DNA from: Streptomyces diastaticus subsp. diastaticus
Lineage (GTDB): Bacteria > Actinomycetota > Actinomycetes > Streptomycetales > Streptomycetaceae
DNA length: 64,000 nt
Reading direction: 5' to 3'
Assembly (NCBI RefSeq): GCF_011170125.1
Contig: NZ_BLLN01000003.1
Span: 1,436,501-1,500,500 of the forward strand
Below, one piece after another: positions 47,633-56,743 of this stretch (within the stretch, counting starts at the first letter, position 1; each line of letters opens with the position of its first letter). The position numbers and the translations under genes were made by a program. The notes under the pieces were generated by a model. That model worked only from the letters and a program-made list of their open reading frames with translations, made no database searches and was not told the DNA's origin.

Positions 47633-48493
47633 ATGCCGGAGCTGCCCGAAGTCGAAGCCCTGCGGGATTTCCTCTCCGTCCACGCCCTCGGCCGGAGGGT
47701 GGAACGGATCCTGCCGGTCGCCTTCCACGTCCTGAAGACCTACGACCCGCCCGCCACCGACCTGGCCGGGCATCAGGTCACCGCGGTCGACCGGTACGGC
47801 AAGTTCCTCGACCTGACCGCGGGCCCCCTCCACCTCGTGACCCACCTCGCGCGGGCCGGCTGGCTGAAGTGGCGGGACCCGGTGCCCGCGGCCCCGCCCC
47901 GGCCCGGCAAGGGCCCGCTGGCCCTGCGCGTGGTCCTGGACGACGGCTCCGGCTTCGACCTCACCGAGGCCGGCACGCAGAAACGCCTCGCCGTGTACGT
48001 CGTCCGCGATCCCGCCGAGGTCCCGGGCATCGCCCGGCTCGGCCCCGACCCGCTCGCCGCTGACTTCGACCGCGACCGGCTCGCCGCCCTCCTCGCCTCC
48101 GAGCGCCGCCTGCTCAAGGGGGCCCTGCGCGACCAGAGCCTGATCGCGGGCGTCGGCAACGCCTACAGCGACGAGATCCTGCACGCCGCCCGGCTCTCCC
48201 CGTTCAAGAACGCCGGACGCCTCACCGACGAGGAGGTCACCGTCCTGCACGAGGCGCTGCGCACCACCCTCACCGAAGCCGTCGAGCGCGGCCGGGGCGT
48301 CGCCGCGGGCCACCTCAAGAAGGAGAAGAAGACCAACCTGCGGGTCCACGGAAAGGACGGCGAACCCTGCCCCGTCTGCGGCGACACCATCCGCTCGGTC
48401 AACTTCGCCGATTCCTCCCTCCAGTACTGCCCCACCTGCCAGACCGGCGGCAAGATCCTCGCCGACCGCCGCCTGAGCCGCCTGCTGAAGTGA
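47633..48493 (+). CDS. Fpg/Nei-family DNA glycosylase
   Basis: A 286-aa base-excision repair enzyme. The N-terminus PELPEVEALRDFL contains the catalytic Pro and Glu (after Met removal). The helix-two-turn-helix appears as LIAGVGNAYSDEILHAARLSP, and the zinc finger as CPVCGDTIRSVNFADSSLQYCPTCQTGGK. An internal GKFLDL segment gives the conserved Lys. It removes oxidised bases and nicks the strand. Detailed substrate (8-oxoguanine or oxidised pyrimidines) is not decided by the motifs. It is 14 bp after the PAS-GAF-PP2C gene, so transcribed with it. Confidence 0.92.
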   Translation: MPELPEVEALRDFLSVHALGRRVERILPVAFHVLKTYDPPATDLAGHQVTAVDRYGKFLDLTAGPLHLVTHLARAGWLKWRDPVPAAPPRPGKGPLALRVVLDDGSGFDLTEAGTQKRLAVYVVRDPAEVPGIARLGPDPLAADFDRDRLAALLASERRLLKGALRDQSLIAGVGNAYSDEILHAARLSPFKNAGRLTDEEVTVLHEALRTTLTEAVERGRGVAAGHLKKEKKTNLRVHGKDGEPCPVCGDTIRSVNFADSSLQYCPTCQTGGKILADRRLSRLLK

Positions 48494-48578
48494 GCCGGGC
48501 CCGGCCGGGCGCCGCCAGGACCCAGCCAGGGCCCGGACGGATTGGCCGGAACGCGACCAGCCCCTAGACTCCACCGGC

Positions 48579-49343
48579 ATGCTGCGCGTACTGGCTGTGG
48601 ACGACGAGGAACCGGCACTGGCCGAACTGCTCTACCTGCTGCGCGCCGACCCCCGGGTGGGCGCCGCGGAAGGCGCCACCGACGCCACCGAGGCGCTGCG
48701 GCGCATCACCAGGGCCGTGGAGGCGGGCCCGGACGGCGACGAGGCCATCGACGTGCTCTTCCTCGACATCCAGATGGCGGGGCTCACCGGGCTCGACGTG
48801 GCCCGGCTGCTGGCCGGATTCGCCCGCCCGCCGCTCATCGTCTTCGTCACCGCCCACGAGGGCTTCGCCGTGCACGCCTTCGACCTCAAGGCCGTCGACT
48901 ACGTCCTCAAGCCGGTCCGCCGCGAACGCCTCTCCGAGGCCGTCCGCCGCGTCGCCGAACAGGCCGAGGCGCTCGGACACCGCAGGGCGGCACCACCCGC
49001 GACCACCACCCCGGACACCATCCCGGTGGAACTCGGCGGCGTCACCCGGCTCGTCGCCGTCCAGGACATCGCCTACGCCGAGGCCCAGGGCGACTACGCC
49101 CGCCTGCACACCCAGGACGCCAGCCACCTGGTCCGCATTCCGCTGACCACCCTGGAGGAGCGCTGGCAGCAGCACGGCTTCGTCCGCGTCCACCGCCGTC
49201 ACCTCGTCGCCCTGCACCGCATCGACGAACTGCGGCTCGACGGCGGCTCGATGAGCGTCCGCGTCGGTGACGCCGAACTCGCCGTCTCCCGCCGGCACGC
49301 GAGCCGGCTGCGCGAACTGCTCCTCAGGCGCTCCGCGAGCTGA
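48579..49343 (+). CDS. LytTR-family response regulator
   Basis: A 254-aa two-domain regulator. The receiver (LRVLAVDDEEPALAELLYLL; Asp63 in VLFLDIQMAGLTG; VFVTAHEGFAVHAFDLKAVDYVLKPV) is followed by a LytTR DNA-binding domain (VAVQDIAYAEAQGDYARLHT...RWQQHGFVRVHRRHLVALHRIDEL). It is the partner of the LytS-like kinase encoded three genes downstream (51378). The symporter between them is the likely target or co-sensor. The preceding 85-bp gap must hold its promoter. Confidence 0.93.
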   Translation: MLRVLAVDDEEPALAELLYLLRADPRVGAAEGATDATEALRRITRAVEAGPDGDEAIDVLFLDIQMAGLTGLDVARLLAGFARPPLIVFVTAHEGFAVHAFDLKAVDYVLKPVRRERLSEAVRRVAEQAEALGHRRAAPPATTTPDTIPVELGGVTRLVAVQDIAYAEAQGDYARLHTQDASHLVRIPLTTLEERWQQHGFVRVHRRHLVALHRIDELRLDGGSMSVRVGDAELAVSRRHASRLRELLLRRSAS

Positions 49344-49435
49344 CCCGTGACCAGGCCGTTCGCCGCCTAACCGGCCCACCGGAGAGACCGGCGCACCCCT
49401 TCAACCCGCTCCGGTGAGCGGTTAGACTCCCCGCC

Positions 49436-49807
49436 GTGTCCGCAGAGCCAGCGCCGCGCCGCGAGACCGTGACCGGCGAGCACCGGCGCGTGCACCGGCC
49501 CCAGCGCCCCCTCACCCGCTGGGAGATCGACGAACAGACCACCCTCGGCGCCGCCTACGTCCGCTCGCTCATGCGCGGACAACTGCGCACGGGGCTGGCC
49601 GCCTTCGCCGTCCTGGCCCTGCTGCTGGCCACCCTGCCGCTCTTCTTCGGCGCCCTCGGCAGCGCCACCGTCGTCTGGGCCGCCCTCGGCTTCGCCGCGT
49701 ACCCCGTCCTCGTCGTGATCGCCTGGTGGTACGTCCGCCGCGCCGAACGCAACGAGAGCGACTTCGCCCGCCTCGTCGAGGGCGCAGAGCATCGCGGTGG
49801 CCCGTGA
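49436..49807 (+). CDS. DUF485-like small membrane protein
   Basis: A 123-aa protein starting at GTG 49436, with two membrane helices (LAAFAVLALLLATLPLFFGAL and VVWAALGFAAYPVLVVIAWWYVRRAERNE) after a polar N-terminal region containing RWEIDEQTTLGAAYVRSLMRGQL. Small DUF485 proteins usually precede acetate-type sodium/solute symporters, as here, where the genes overlap by 4 bp (GTGA). It is likely an accessory subunit of the transporter. Confidence 0.85.
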   Translation: MSAEPAPRRETVTGEHRRVHRPQRPLTRWEIDEQTTLGAAYVRSLMRGQLRTGLAAFAVLALLLATLPLFFGALGSATVVWAALGFAAYPVLVVIAWWYVRRAERNESDFARLVEGAEHRGGP

Positions 49808-51381
49808 ACCCGGCCTACGCCATACCCGCCGTCGCCGTCGTCGTCCTCGCCACCGTGCTGATCGGCGGCTTCGGCCTGCGCCTGTCCCGCACCACCTCCG
49901 ACTTCTACGTCGCCTCCCGCAGCGTCGGCCCGGGCCTCAACGCCGCCGCCATCAGCGGCGAGTACCTCTCCGCCGCCTCCTTCCTCGGCGTCGCCGGACT
50001 GCTCCTCGTGCACGGCCCGGACATGCTCTGGTACCCGGTCGGCTACACCGCCGGCTACCTCGTCCTGCTGGTCTTCGTCGCCGCCCCGCTGCGCCGCTCC
50101 GGCGCCTACACGCTCCCCGACTTCGCCGAGGGCCGCCTGGAGTCACGCCAGGTGCGGATGCTGGTCTCGATCTTCGTGGTCGGCGCGGGCTGGCTCTACC
50201 TCGTCCCGCAACTCCAGGGCGCGGGGCTGACCCTCTCCCTGCTGACCGGTGCCCCCCGCTGGCTCGGCGGCGCCGTCGTGGCGGCCGTGGTCATCCTCGC
50301 CGTCGCCGCGGGCGGGATGCGCTCCATCACCTTCGTCCAGGCCTTCCAGTACTGGCTCAAACTCACCGCGCTGCTGGTCCCCGCCTTCTTCCTGCTGATC
50401 GCCTGGCACCGCGACGGTGGCGCCGCCCCCTCCTTCCCCGACCTCCCCGCCGCCCTGCTCGGCGGTGCCGGGGCCGACCAGCCGCTCGCGACCAGCCGCG
50501 CCGCCCACCCGCTCTACGCCACCTACGGACTGATCGTCGCCACCGTGCTCGGCACCATGGGCCTGCCGCACGTCGTCGTCCGCTTCTACACCAGCCCGCA
50601 CGGCCGCGCCGCCCGCCGCACCACGCTCATGGTCCTCACCATGGTCGGCTTCTTCTACCTGCTGCCGCCCGTCTACGGCTGGCTCGGCCGCCTCTACGCC
50701 CCGGCCCTCAGCCAGGCCCACGACGCCGACGCCACCGTGCTGCTGCTCCCCGGCCTCATGGTCGGCGGTGTCGGCGGCGACCTCCTCGGCGCGCTGGTCG
50801 CCGGAGGCGCCTTCGCCGCCTTCCTCTCCACCGCCTCGGGCCTGACCATGGCCGTCGCCGGGGTCCTCACCCAGGACGTGCTGCCCTCCCGCGGTGTGCG
50901 CCACTTCCGGTTCGCCACCGTCCTCGCCATGGCGGTGCCGTTCGCCGGGACCATGCTGGTCAGCGGCGTACCCGTGGCGGACGCCGTCGGCATGGCGTTC
51001 GCCGTCTCGGCCTCCGCCTTCTGCCCTCTGCTCGTCCTCGGCATCTGGTGGCGCCGTCTCACCCCGCCCGGCGCCGCCGCCGGTCTGCTCCTCGGCGGCG
51101 GCGCGTCCCTGCTCGCCGTCGGCCTCACCGTCGCGGGCGTCGTCCGCTCCGGCTGGCTGCACACCCTGCTGGCCTGGCCCGCCGTCTGGTCGGTCCCGGT
51201 GGGCTTCCTCGCCATGGTCCTGGTCTCCCTCGCCACCCCCGGCAGCGTGCCCCCGCACACCAGCGCCACCATGACCCGCCTCCACCTCCCCGAGGCCCTC
51301 ACCGTGCGCCGCCCGCCTCCGCCCGACGCCCCCGGCACACCGCCCGCGCGTCGCTCCCGCGTCACCGGAGGCGGCCGATGA
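49804..51381 (+). CDS. Sodium/solute symporter (acetate permease-like)
   Basis: A 525-aa SSSF-family transporter with about 13 helices. Signatures include TSDFYVASRSVGPGLNAAAISGEYLSAASFLGVAGLLLVHGPDMLWYPVGYTAGYLVLLVF, GTMGLPHVVVRFYTSPHGRAARRTTL and AAFLSTASGLTMAVAGVLTQDVL, all typical of ActP/MctC-like carriers of acetate or other monocarboxylates. The last ~45 residues are Pro/Arg-rich and cytoplasmic. It overlaps the DUF485 gene (GTGA) and the kinase gene (ATGA), so the operon makes regulator, accessory protein, transporter and kinase together. It was probably induced by the substrate it carries. Confidence 0.9.
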   Translation: MNPAYAIPAVAVVVLATVLIGGFGLRLSRTTSDFYVASRSVGPGLNAAAISGEYLSAASFLGVAGLLLVHGPDMLWYPVGYTAGYLVLLVFVAAPLRRSGAYTLPDFAEGRLESRQVRMLVSIFVVGAGWLYLVPQLQGAGLTLSLLTGAPRWLGGAVVAAVVILAVAAGGMRSITFVQAFQYWLKLTALLVPAFFLLIAWHRDGGAAPSFPDLPAALLGGAGADQPLATSRAAHPLYATYGLIVATVLGTMGLPHVVVRFYTSPHGRAARRTTLMVLTMVGFFYLLPPVYGWLGRLYAPALSQAHDADATVLLLPGLMVGGVGGDLLGALVAGGAFAAFLSTASGLTMAVAGVLTQDVLPSRGVRHFRFATVLAMAVPFAGTMLVSGVPVADAVGMAFAVSASAFCPLLVLGIWWRRLTPPGAAAGLLLGGGASLLAVGLTVAGVVRSGWLHTLLAWPAVWSVPVGFLAMVLVSLATPGSVPPHTSATMTRLHLPEALTVRRPPPPDAPGTPPARRSRVTGGGR

Positions 51382-52607
51382 GCTCCACCGCCGTCCTGCT
51401 CGCACTCTGCCCGCTGCTGCTCGCCGGAGGCTTCCTGGCCGGCCGCCGCACCGCCCACCCGGACGGCCGCAGCGACCTCGGCACCCCCGTCGAACGCGCC
51501 ACCTTCGAGACCCTGCACACCGCCTCCCTCGCCGCCCCGCCGCTGCGGGCCGGACTCACCGAGGACAGCGCCCGCAAGGCGGCCCGCAGACTGCGTTCCC
51601 TGCTGGGCACCGATGCCCTGTGCCTGACCAACCGGTCCGCCGTGCTCACCTGGCACGGCACCGGCGAACACCACGCCAAGCAGGTCCTCGACCGGCTCGC
51701 CGACGTGCTCGACGCGGGCCGCAGCGCCGCCTTCGACTGCGGCTGCCGTGCCGACGACTGCCCGCTGCGCTGGGCCGTCGCCGCCCCGATCGTCGTCGAC
51801 CACCGGGTCCTGGGCGCCCTCGTGGCCTACGCGCCCCGTGAGTCGGCCGTACTGGCCCGCGCCACCGACGAGGTGGCCCGCTGGGTCTCGGTCCAGCTGG
51901 AACTGGCCGAGCTGGACCGTTCCCGCACCCGGCTCATCGAGGCCGAGATCAAGGCGTTGCGGGCGCAGATATCCCCGCACTTCATCTTCAACTCGCTGGC
52001 CGCCATCGCCTCGTTCGTCCGCACCGACCCGACCCGCGCCCGTGAACTCCTGCTGGAGTTCGCCGACTTCACCCGCTACTCGTTCCGCCGCCACGGAGAG
52101 TTCACCACCCTCGCCGACGAACTCCACTCCATCGACCAGTACCTCGCCCTGGTCCGTGCCCGCTTCGGCGACCGGCTCTCCGTCACCCTCCAGATCGCCC
52201 CCGAGGTACTCGCCGTCACCCTGCCCTTCCTCTGCCTCCAGCCGCTGGTGGAGAACGCCGTCAAACACGGCCTGGAGGGCGCGGTCACCCGCAGCCGCAT
52301 CACCATCAGCGCCCAGGACGCCGGGGCGGAGGCGGAGGTCGTCATCGAGGACGACGGCGTCGGTATGGACCCCGGCCGCCTCCGCGCGCTCCTGCGCGGC
52401 GAGGGCGGGCCGTCGGCCGGCGTGGGCCTGCTCAACGTCGACGAACGCCTGCGTACCGTCTTCGGTGACGCCTACGGCCTGGTCATCGAGACGGCCCGAG
52501 GGGCCGGCACCCGCATCACGGTCCGCATCCCGAAGTTCCGCGCGGGGGTGCACTCGTCGCCCCCGGAAGCGGGGGACCAAGGGGTGCCTTTCGGGTCATC
52601 CGGCTGA
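51378..52607 (+). CDS. LytS-like sensor histidine kinase with GAF domain
   Basis: A 409-aa kinase of the LytS/YehU class (PF06580). A single N-terminal helix (STAVLLALCPLLLAGGFLAGRR) anchors it. A GAF domain (res ~40-180) contains the cysteine cluster FDCGCRADDCPLRWAV. The His_kinase domain has phosphoacceptor His201 in LRAQISPHFIFNSLAAIASFV, and the ATPase has LVENAVKHGLEG, EDDGVGMDP and GVGLLNVDERLR. The Cys cluster might bind a ligand or metal; related kinases keep the CPL. It signals to the LytTR regulator at 48579. A hairpin follows, overlapping the end of the convergent gene. Confidence 0.92.
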   Translation: MSSTAVLLALCPLLLAGGFLAGRRTAHPDGRSDLGTPVERATFETLHTASLAAPPLRAGLTEDSARKAARRLRSLLGTDALCLTNRSAVLTWHGTGEHHAKQVLDRLADVLDAGRSAAFDCGCRADDCPLRWAVAAPIVVDHRVLGALVAYAPRESAVLARATDEVARWVSVQLELAELDRSRTRLIEAEIKALRAQISPHFIFNSLAAIASFVRTDPTRARELLLEFADFTRYSFRRHGEFTTLADELHSIDQYLALVRARFGDRLSVTLQIAPEVLAVTLPFLCLQPLVENAVKHGLEGAVTRSRITISAQDAGAEAEVVIEDDGVGMDPGRLRALLRGEGGPSAGVGLLNVDERLRTVFGDAYGLVIETARGAGTRITVRIPKFRAGVHSSPPEAGDQGVPFGSSG

Positions 52608-52738
52608 CGGGGGCGCGGTACGGAACCCGGCCGGGCAGCCGGTGGCCGGGCCGCGCCCCTGCCCGGACCGACACCGCTCGGCCGCCTGCTGGGGCCGGGC
52701 GGCCACACCACCGCTTCGCCCGGGGGCACCGTGGTGCC

Positions 52739-52781
52739 GAGCGCCGGCACGCCGCCCCCGGCGGCGGTGTGCCGGCCGCTC
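52739..52781. terminator. Hairpin at the convergent gene end
   Basis: GAGCG-CCGGCAC-GCCGCC (52739-52756) pairs with the matching strand to 52781 through about 16 pairs with two bulges. It overlaps the last codons of the convergent 167-aa protein gene and ends the transporter operon. Confidence 0.55.
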
Positions 52782-53283
52782 AGAACAGATGGATGGCCAG
52801 GTGCCCCAGCGGCAGTCCCAGGCGCCAGGCCGGTGTCCACACCGGGGGCCGCTCCTTGTCGGGCAGAGCCGCGGCGCCGGGCACCGCGTCCAGGTCGGGG
52901 GCGAGGAGTTCGGTCTCCTCCAGCCACCGCCAGGCGGCCCGCGCGAGGCGCAGATCCGGGTCCTCGGGACCACGCGCACGGCGCTCGGCCAGCCGCTCGG
53001 CGACCCATTCCTGCCAGCACTGGTCGTACGCGGTGAGGGCGAGCCAGGTCTCCAGCTCGGTGACGACGCGGATGCCCGAGAGGGCGTCCTCCGTGTCGGC
53101 GAGGAAGACGGTGAGGGCCAGCGCCTCCCGTCCGGCCCGGAACTCGAAGGTGGTCGGCGGCATCAGGTCCCCCGTGCGCAGCACTTCCTCCGCGATGTAC
53201 TCCGCGTAGAACCACGCCATCGGTACCGCCGTGCCGCCGGTGCCCCCGCTCCCGTCCGTGCCGGTCCCGCTCTCGTACCGCAT
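52780..53283 (-). CDS. Uncharacterised protein coupled to an ECF sigma factor, 167 aa
   Basis: Begins MRYESGTGTDGSGGTGGTAVP with a Gly/Thr-rich leader, then MAWFYAEYIAEEVLRTGDLMPPTTFEFRAGREALALTVFLAD and WRWLEETELLAPDLDAVPG, ending LGLPLGHLAIHLF. Starts at ATG 53283 behind GGAGGAAGG. It has one Cys, no HxxxCxxC anti-sigma zinc motif and no transmembrane helix. It lies 134 bp downstream of the ECF sigma gene on the same strand. I do not recognise the family. By position it could be an anti-sigma-like partner or a target of the sigma factor. Confidence 0.7.
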   Translation of the reverse strand: MRYESGTGTDGSGGTGGTAVPMAWFYAEYIAEEVLRTGDLMPPTTFEFRAGREALALTVFLADTEDALSGIRVVTELETWLALTAYDQCWQEWVAERLAERRARGPEDPDLRLARAAWRWLEETELLAPDLDAVPGAAALPDKERPPVWTPAWRLGLPLGHLAIHLF

Positions 53284-53417
53284 GCCGTCCCGCCTTCCTC
53301 CGGTCCGCGTCCCCGCCACCCGGGCCGGGTGACCCGCGAGGGCGGACAGGGACAGCCGATTACCGCGAGGGGGCACCCGGCAAGGCGCTTTGCCGAGCCT
53401 TGACCGAGCGTACGGTT

Positions 53418-53972
53418 TCAGCGCAGGTCGGTGGCGTATCCCGGCAAAACCCTGCGCAGAGCCCGCAGCGCGTAGTAGGCGCGGGACTTGACGGTGCCCA
53501 CGGGGATGCCGAGCACCGCCGCGGCCTCGGCGACGCTGGCGCCGCGGAAGTACACCTGGTGCAGGACGGCCCGGTGTTCGGGGCTGAGGGTGCGGACGGC
53601 CTGGCGGACGTCCAGCGTGGCGGCCGAGCGATCCGCGTGGTCGGCCGCCACCCGGGAGTGCTCCAGCACGGCGTCGCCCACCTCGGCGGGGCGGGCGCGG
53701 CGGGCCCGGCGGGCGTCGATGGCGAGGCGCCGGGCCACGGTGAACAGCCACGGCCGGATCGAGCCGTAGTCGGACCGCAGCGCCTCGGGGTGCTGCCAGA
53801 CGCGGACGAAGGTCTCCTGGACGAGGTCCTCCGCGCGCTGGCGGTCGCCGTCGGTCAGGCGGAGGAGGTAGGCGAAGAGGGCTCCGCCGTGGTCGTGCTG
53901 GAGGGCCGCGAGCTCCCGCTCGTGGGTGCGCGCCGCCGGAGCCTCGACAGTGGTGTGGGTCACGGTGGTCAT
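53418..53972 (-). CDS. ECF RNA polymerase sigma factor
   Basis: A 184-aa sigma-70 family factor. Region 2 appears as LFAYLLRLTDGDRQRAEDLVQETFVRVWQHPEALRSDYGSIRPWLFTVARRLAIDARR, and region 4 as LSPEHRAVLHQVYFRGASVAEAAAVLGIPVGTVKSRAYYALRALRRVL. It directs RNA polymerase to a stress or envelope regulon. No zinc-type anti-sigma gene follows; instead there is the uncharacterised gene at 52780. The ATG at 53972 is chosen for family length; an ATG at 54008 would add 12 residues. Neither has a strong ribosome site. Confidence 0.9.
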   Translation of the reverse strand: MTTVTHTTVEAPAARTHERELAALQHDHGGALFAYLLRLTDGDRQRAEDLVQETFVRVWQHPEALRSDYGSIRPWLFTVARRLAIDARRARRARPAEVGDAVLEHSRVAADHADRSAATLDVRQAVRTLSPEHRAVLHQVYFRGASVAEAAAVLGIPVGTVKSRAYYALRALRRVLPGYATDLR

Positions 53973-54180
53973 GGGCGTATGCCAACGCAGCGCGCCCGCC
54001 ACCGACATACGCCGTGCACGGCTCTGCGGCGGGCGGTCGATGCTGTCGGTGAGTGGTGCGGCGAACGGGCGACCGGAACGCCCCCGCGCAGGGCGGCCGC
54101 CGGCGGGTGAACGTGGTGCGTCCGCGCCGGTCACCGCCGTGCCGCCGGGACCGGCGGTGTGCCGGGGCGGCGGGCCGGCG

Positions 54181-54642
54181 TCAGGGGACGACCGTCACCG
54201 GCCAGCGGCCGGCCTTCACCAGGCGGACCGCCACCGAACCGACGATGCGGTGCCCGGCCTGCTCGGAGGCGCCCACCACCACGGCGTCCGCCGTCAGCTC
54301 GTCCGCCGCCTGGACGAGACCGGAGTACGGGTCGCCGTGGTAGGTGTGGAATTCCCAGCGCACCTCGTAGAGGTCGCGCAGCCGTTCCGCCGAGGCGCGC
54401 ACCTCGTGCATCAGGTCCTCGGCCAGGCCGTCCGGGGCGGCGGGGACCGGCATGCCCATCGCCGTTCCGGCGGTGACCACCGGCTGCACGTAGACGATGG
54501 CGAGCAGCGAGCGCTGGCGGCGCGCGAGACCGGCCGCGTAGGCCGCCGCCCGAAGGGAGGGCGCCGACCCGTCGAGGCCGGCGAGGATCACCTTCGGCCC
54601 GTCCGTGCCGCGTTCGAACGAGGACGACTGGTGGCTGCTCAC
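54181..54642 (-). CDS. Universal stress protein (UspA family)
   Basis: A 153-aa single-domain Usp. The N-terminal strand PKVILAGLDGSAPSLRAAAYAAGLARRQRSLLAIVYVQP and the C-terminal ATP-binding loop VVVGASEQAGHRIVGSVAVRLVKAGRWPVTVVP (G-2x-G-9x-G-S/T pattern) are visible. It is probably a nucleotide-binding stress or dormancy protein. The start is uncertain: GTG 54642 lies seven bases after TATCCT and might be leaderless, while ATG 54681 would add 13 residues. Confidence 0.85.
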   Translation of the reverse strand: MSSHQSSSFERGTDGPKVILAGLDGSAPSLRAAAYAAGLARRQRSLLAIVYVQPVVTAGTAMGMPVPAAPDGLAEDLMHEVRASAERLRDLYEVRWEFHTYHGDPYSGLVQAADELTADAVVVGASEQAGHRIVGSVAVRLVKAGRWPVTVVP

Positions 54643-54741
54643 AGCCCAGAGGATAGGCGCGGCGCGTCCCATCGGGTGCATGTACCCCGCCGCCCGGTGT
54701 GGGGGAGCGGCGGCGGGCCGCCCGCGTGCGAGTCATGAGAT

Positions 54742-55593
54742 ATGACGAACGACGCGCCCCTGGTCCCCCGAAGAGTCCTGCTGCGGACCGCCGCCGTGCT
54801 CGGCGCCGCCGTCACCACCCGCCTGCTCACCGCCGGCCCCGCGGCCGCGCCGGGCGGCCCGGCCCCGTCCGCCGGGCCGCCGTCCGCCGCGGGGCCGTCC
54901 GCCGCCACCCCCGTCCGCCCCGACCACCGCCTGCGTCCGCTCGCGGGCCACGCGGCCGCAGAAGGCCGCCGCCGCCTGCCGACCCCGGTCCGGACCCGGC
55001 CCGTGCTGCGGATGCCGGGGGCCGGCCATCCCATGGTGCTGACCTTCGACGACGGCCCCGACCCGCGCTACACGCCGCCCATCCTCGACCTGCTCCGCCG
55101 CCACCACGTACGGGCCACCTTCTTCGTCTGCGGGGAGATGGCCGAGCACCAGGGCGGACTGCTGCGGCGGATGGTCGACGAGGGCCACGTGATCGGCAAC
55201 CACTCCTGGTCGCACCCGCTGCTCACCCGTGCCTCGACCGCCGTGGTCCGCGCCGAACTGGAGCGCACCAGCGAGGCCGTCGAGCGGGCCGTGGGGCAGC
55301 ATCCGCAGTGGATGCGCGCTCCCTACGGCGCCTGGAACCGCCGGGTCTTCCGGCTCGGCGCCGAACTGGGCATGGACGCCTTCGCCTGGACGGTCGACTC
55401 GCTGGACTGGACGGAGCCCGGCACCCGCACCATCATCGACCGGGTGCTGAACGGAGCCGGCCCCGGCGTCATCGTGCTGGCCCACGACGCGGGCGGCGAC
55501 CGCTCCCAGACGGTGACCGCGCTCCGCACCTACCTGCCCCGGCTGCTCGCCGACGGTCACCGCTTCACCGTGCCGGTGCGCGGCGAGGTCTGA
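54742..55593 (+). CDS. Secreted polysaccharide deacetylase
   Basis: A 283-aa exported NodB-fold enzyme. A twin-arginine-like signal (PRRVLLRTAAVLGAAVTTRLLTAG) precedes a Pro/Ala linker. The NodB motifs are complete: MVLTFDDGPD (metal Asp), GNHSWSHP (metal His pair), MRAPYG, VDSLDW, and VIVLAHDAGGDRSQ with the catalytic-base equivalent. It probably deacetylates N-acetyl sugars of the cell wall or an exopolysaccharide. It is divergent from the universal stress protein gene with a 99-bp gap. Confidence 0.9.
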   Translation: MTNDAPLVPRRVLLRTAAVLGAAVTTRLLTAGPAAAPGGPAPSAGPPSAAGPSAATPVRPDHRLRPLAGHAAAEGRRRLPTPVRTRPVLRMPGAGHPMVLTFDDGPDPRYTPPILDLLRRHHVRATFFVCGEMAEHQGGLLRRMVDEGHVIGNHSWSHPLLTRASTAVVRAELERTSEAVERAVGQHPQWMRAPYGAWNRRVFRLGAELGMDAFAWTVDSLDWTEPGTRTIIDRVLNGAGPGVIVLAHDAGGDRSQTVTALRTYLPRLLADGHRFTVPVRGEV

Positions 55594-55797
55594 CACCGCG
55601 TCCCGGCCCGCCCCGGTCCACGGAGCCCCGAGGCGGCCGGAGCCGACCACGTCGGCCTCGTACCGGGCCGGCCGGTGGTGGCGGCCGCCGCCGCGGCTGA
55701 CCGGGCGGGACCGGAGGGGCCGGTGTCCGGGTGCACCCGGCCGGCCGGGCAGCCGTCCGCGGGCACCGCGTCAACAACGCAGCGGGTCAATACACCC

Positions 55798-56184
55798 CTA
55801 GCCGGCGAAGACGGCGGCCCGCCCGTCCGCGGGGGCCGCCGCCGTCCGCCCGCCCTTCTCCCCTGCCGCCGGGCCGGCGGAGCCGGCCGGCCCGTCGTCT
55901 CCGTGCGCGCGCCCGACCAGCGCGGACGTGCCGTTCCCGCCCAGGGCGGGGGAGCCGGTGCACCACGCTGCCGGAGAGGAGGGCAAGGCAGCCGGTGCCG
56001 CGGGGCCGGCGGGGGAGCGGGCGGCGGTGGCCGCGGCCGGGGCGGGCCGCGGGGGCGGACTGCCGGACTCGCCGGAGCCGTTGCGGACCAGCGCCAGGCC
56101 GGTCAGCAGCAACAGCGCCAGCACCCCCCAGGGCGCGGGCCACGACGGCGGCCCGATGCGGTCGAAGGGCCGGGGTTCGGGCAT
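55798..56184 (-). CDS. Single-helix membrane protein with Ala/Pro-rich tail, 128 aa
   Basis: MPEPRPFDRIGPPSWPAPWG is followed by one hydrophobic helix (VLALLLLTGLALV, res ~20-33), then an extracytoplasmic Ala/Pro/Gly-rich tail with a single Cys (SPAAWCTGS). The ATG at 56184 has a GAGGGGAAG ribosome site. Function is unknown, and the tail is low in complexity. It is divergent from the secreted protein gene at 56744. Confidence 0.6.
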   Translation of the reverse strand: MPEPRPFDRIGPPSWPAPWGVLALLLLTGLALVRNGSGESGSPPPRPAPAAATAARSPAGPAAPAALPSSPAAWCTGSPALGGNGTSALVGRAHGDDGPAGSAGPAAGEKGGRTAAAPADGRAAVFAG

Positions 56185-56743
56185 GGCGGCTTCCCCTCTC
56201 GACGCGGCCGGACGGGCACGGGCGCCACGGTAGGCGCGGGGCGCGGAGGCGGCGACAGAGCGAGGGCGAACGGGTGGTGGTACGTCACCCGCCCGGCAGC
56301 CGGGGCCGGGTGGAGCGGTGCCGGACGCCACCGCGCACCGGTGGTCCGGCGACGACGGGCCCGGACGGCTCCCGGCCAGGACGCGGTACGGGTCCTGACG
56401 GGCGTGCACCGCATCGGCGAAGGCGGGGCCGGCTTCCCTGACGGCGGCTCACGCGTCATCACCGTCACCCGCTGACGCACCGCCACCTCGTGTCCCGGGG
56501 CACCGGCATCCGGGGGTCCTCCGGCCGGGCGCGTCCGTCCGGGTCGTCGCGCCGGCCCCGGGCACACCGCCGTGAGCTGCGACGACCGTGCCGGACCGGG
56601 GCCCCGGCCGGTGTGTCGGCCACCGGGACGCGCGGGCGCCGACGTGCGGGTGCCCGCACGCGGTCCGAAGGTCTTCGACGGGAGGCGCTGCCCGCCGACC
56701 GACCGGGGGGCCGCCCCCGGGGTGTCTCCCGTGGAGGTCCCTG
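56185..56743. other. Divergent intergenic region, no gene
   Basis: 559 bp lie between two envelope-protein genes. Open frames are all Arg/Gly/Pro-rich. One inverted repeat, CGGGTG-N9-CACCCG (about 56271-56291), is the only structure noted. Promoters for both flanking genes must lie here. Confidence 0.35.
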
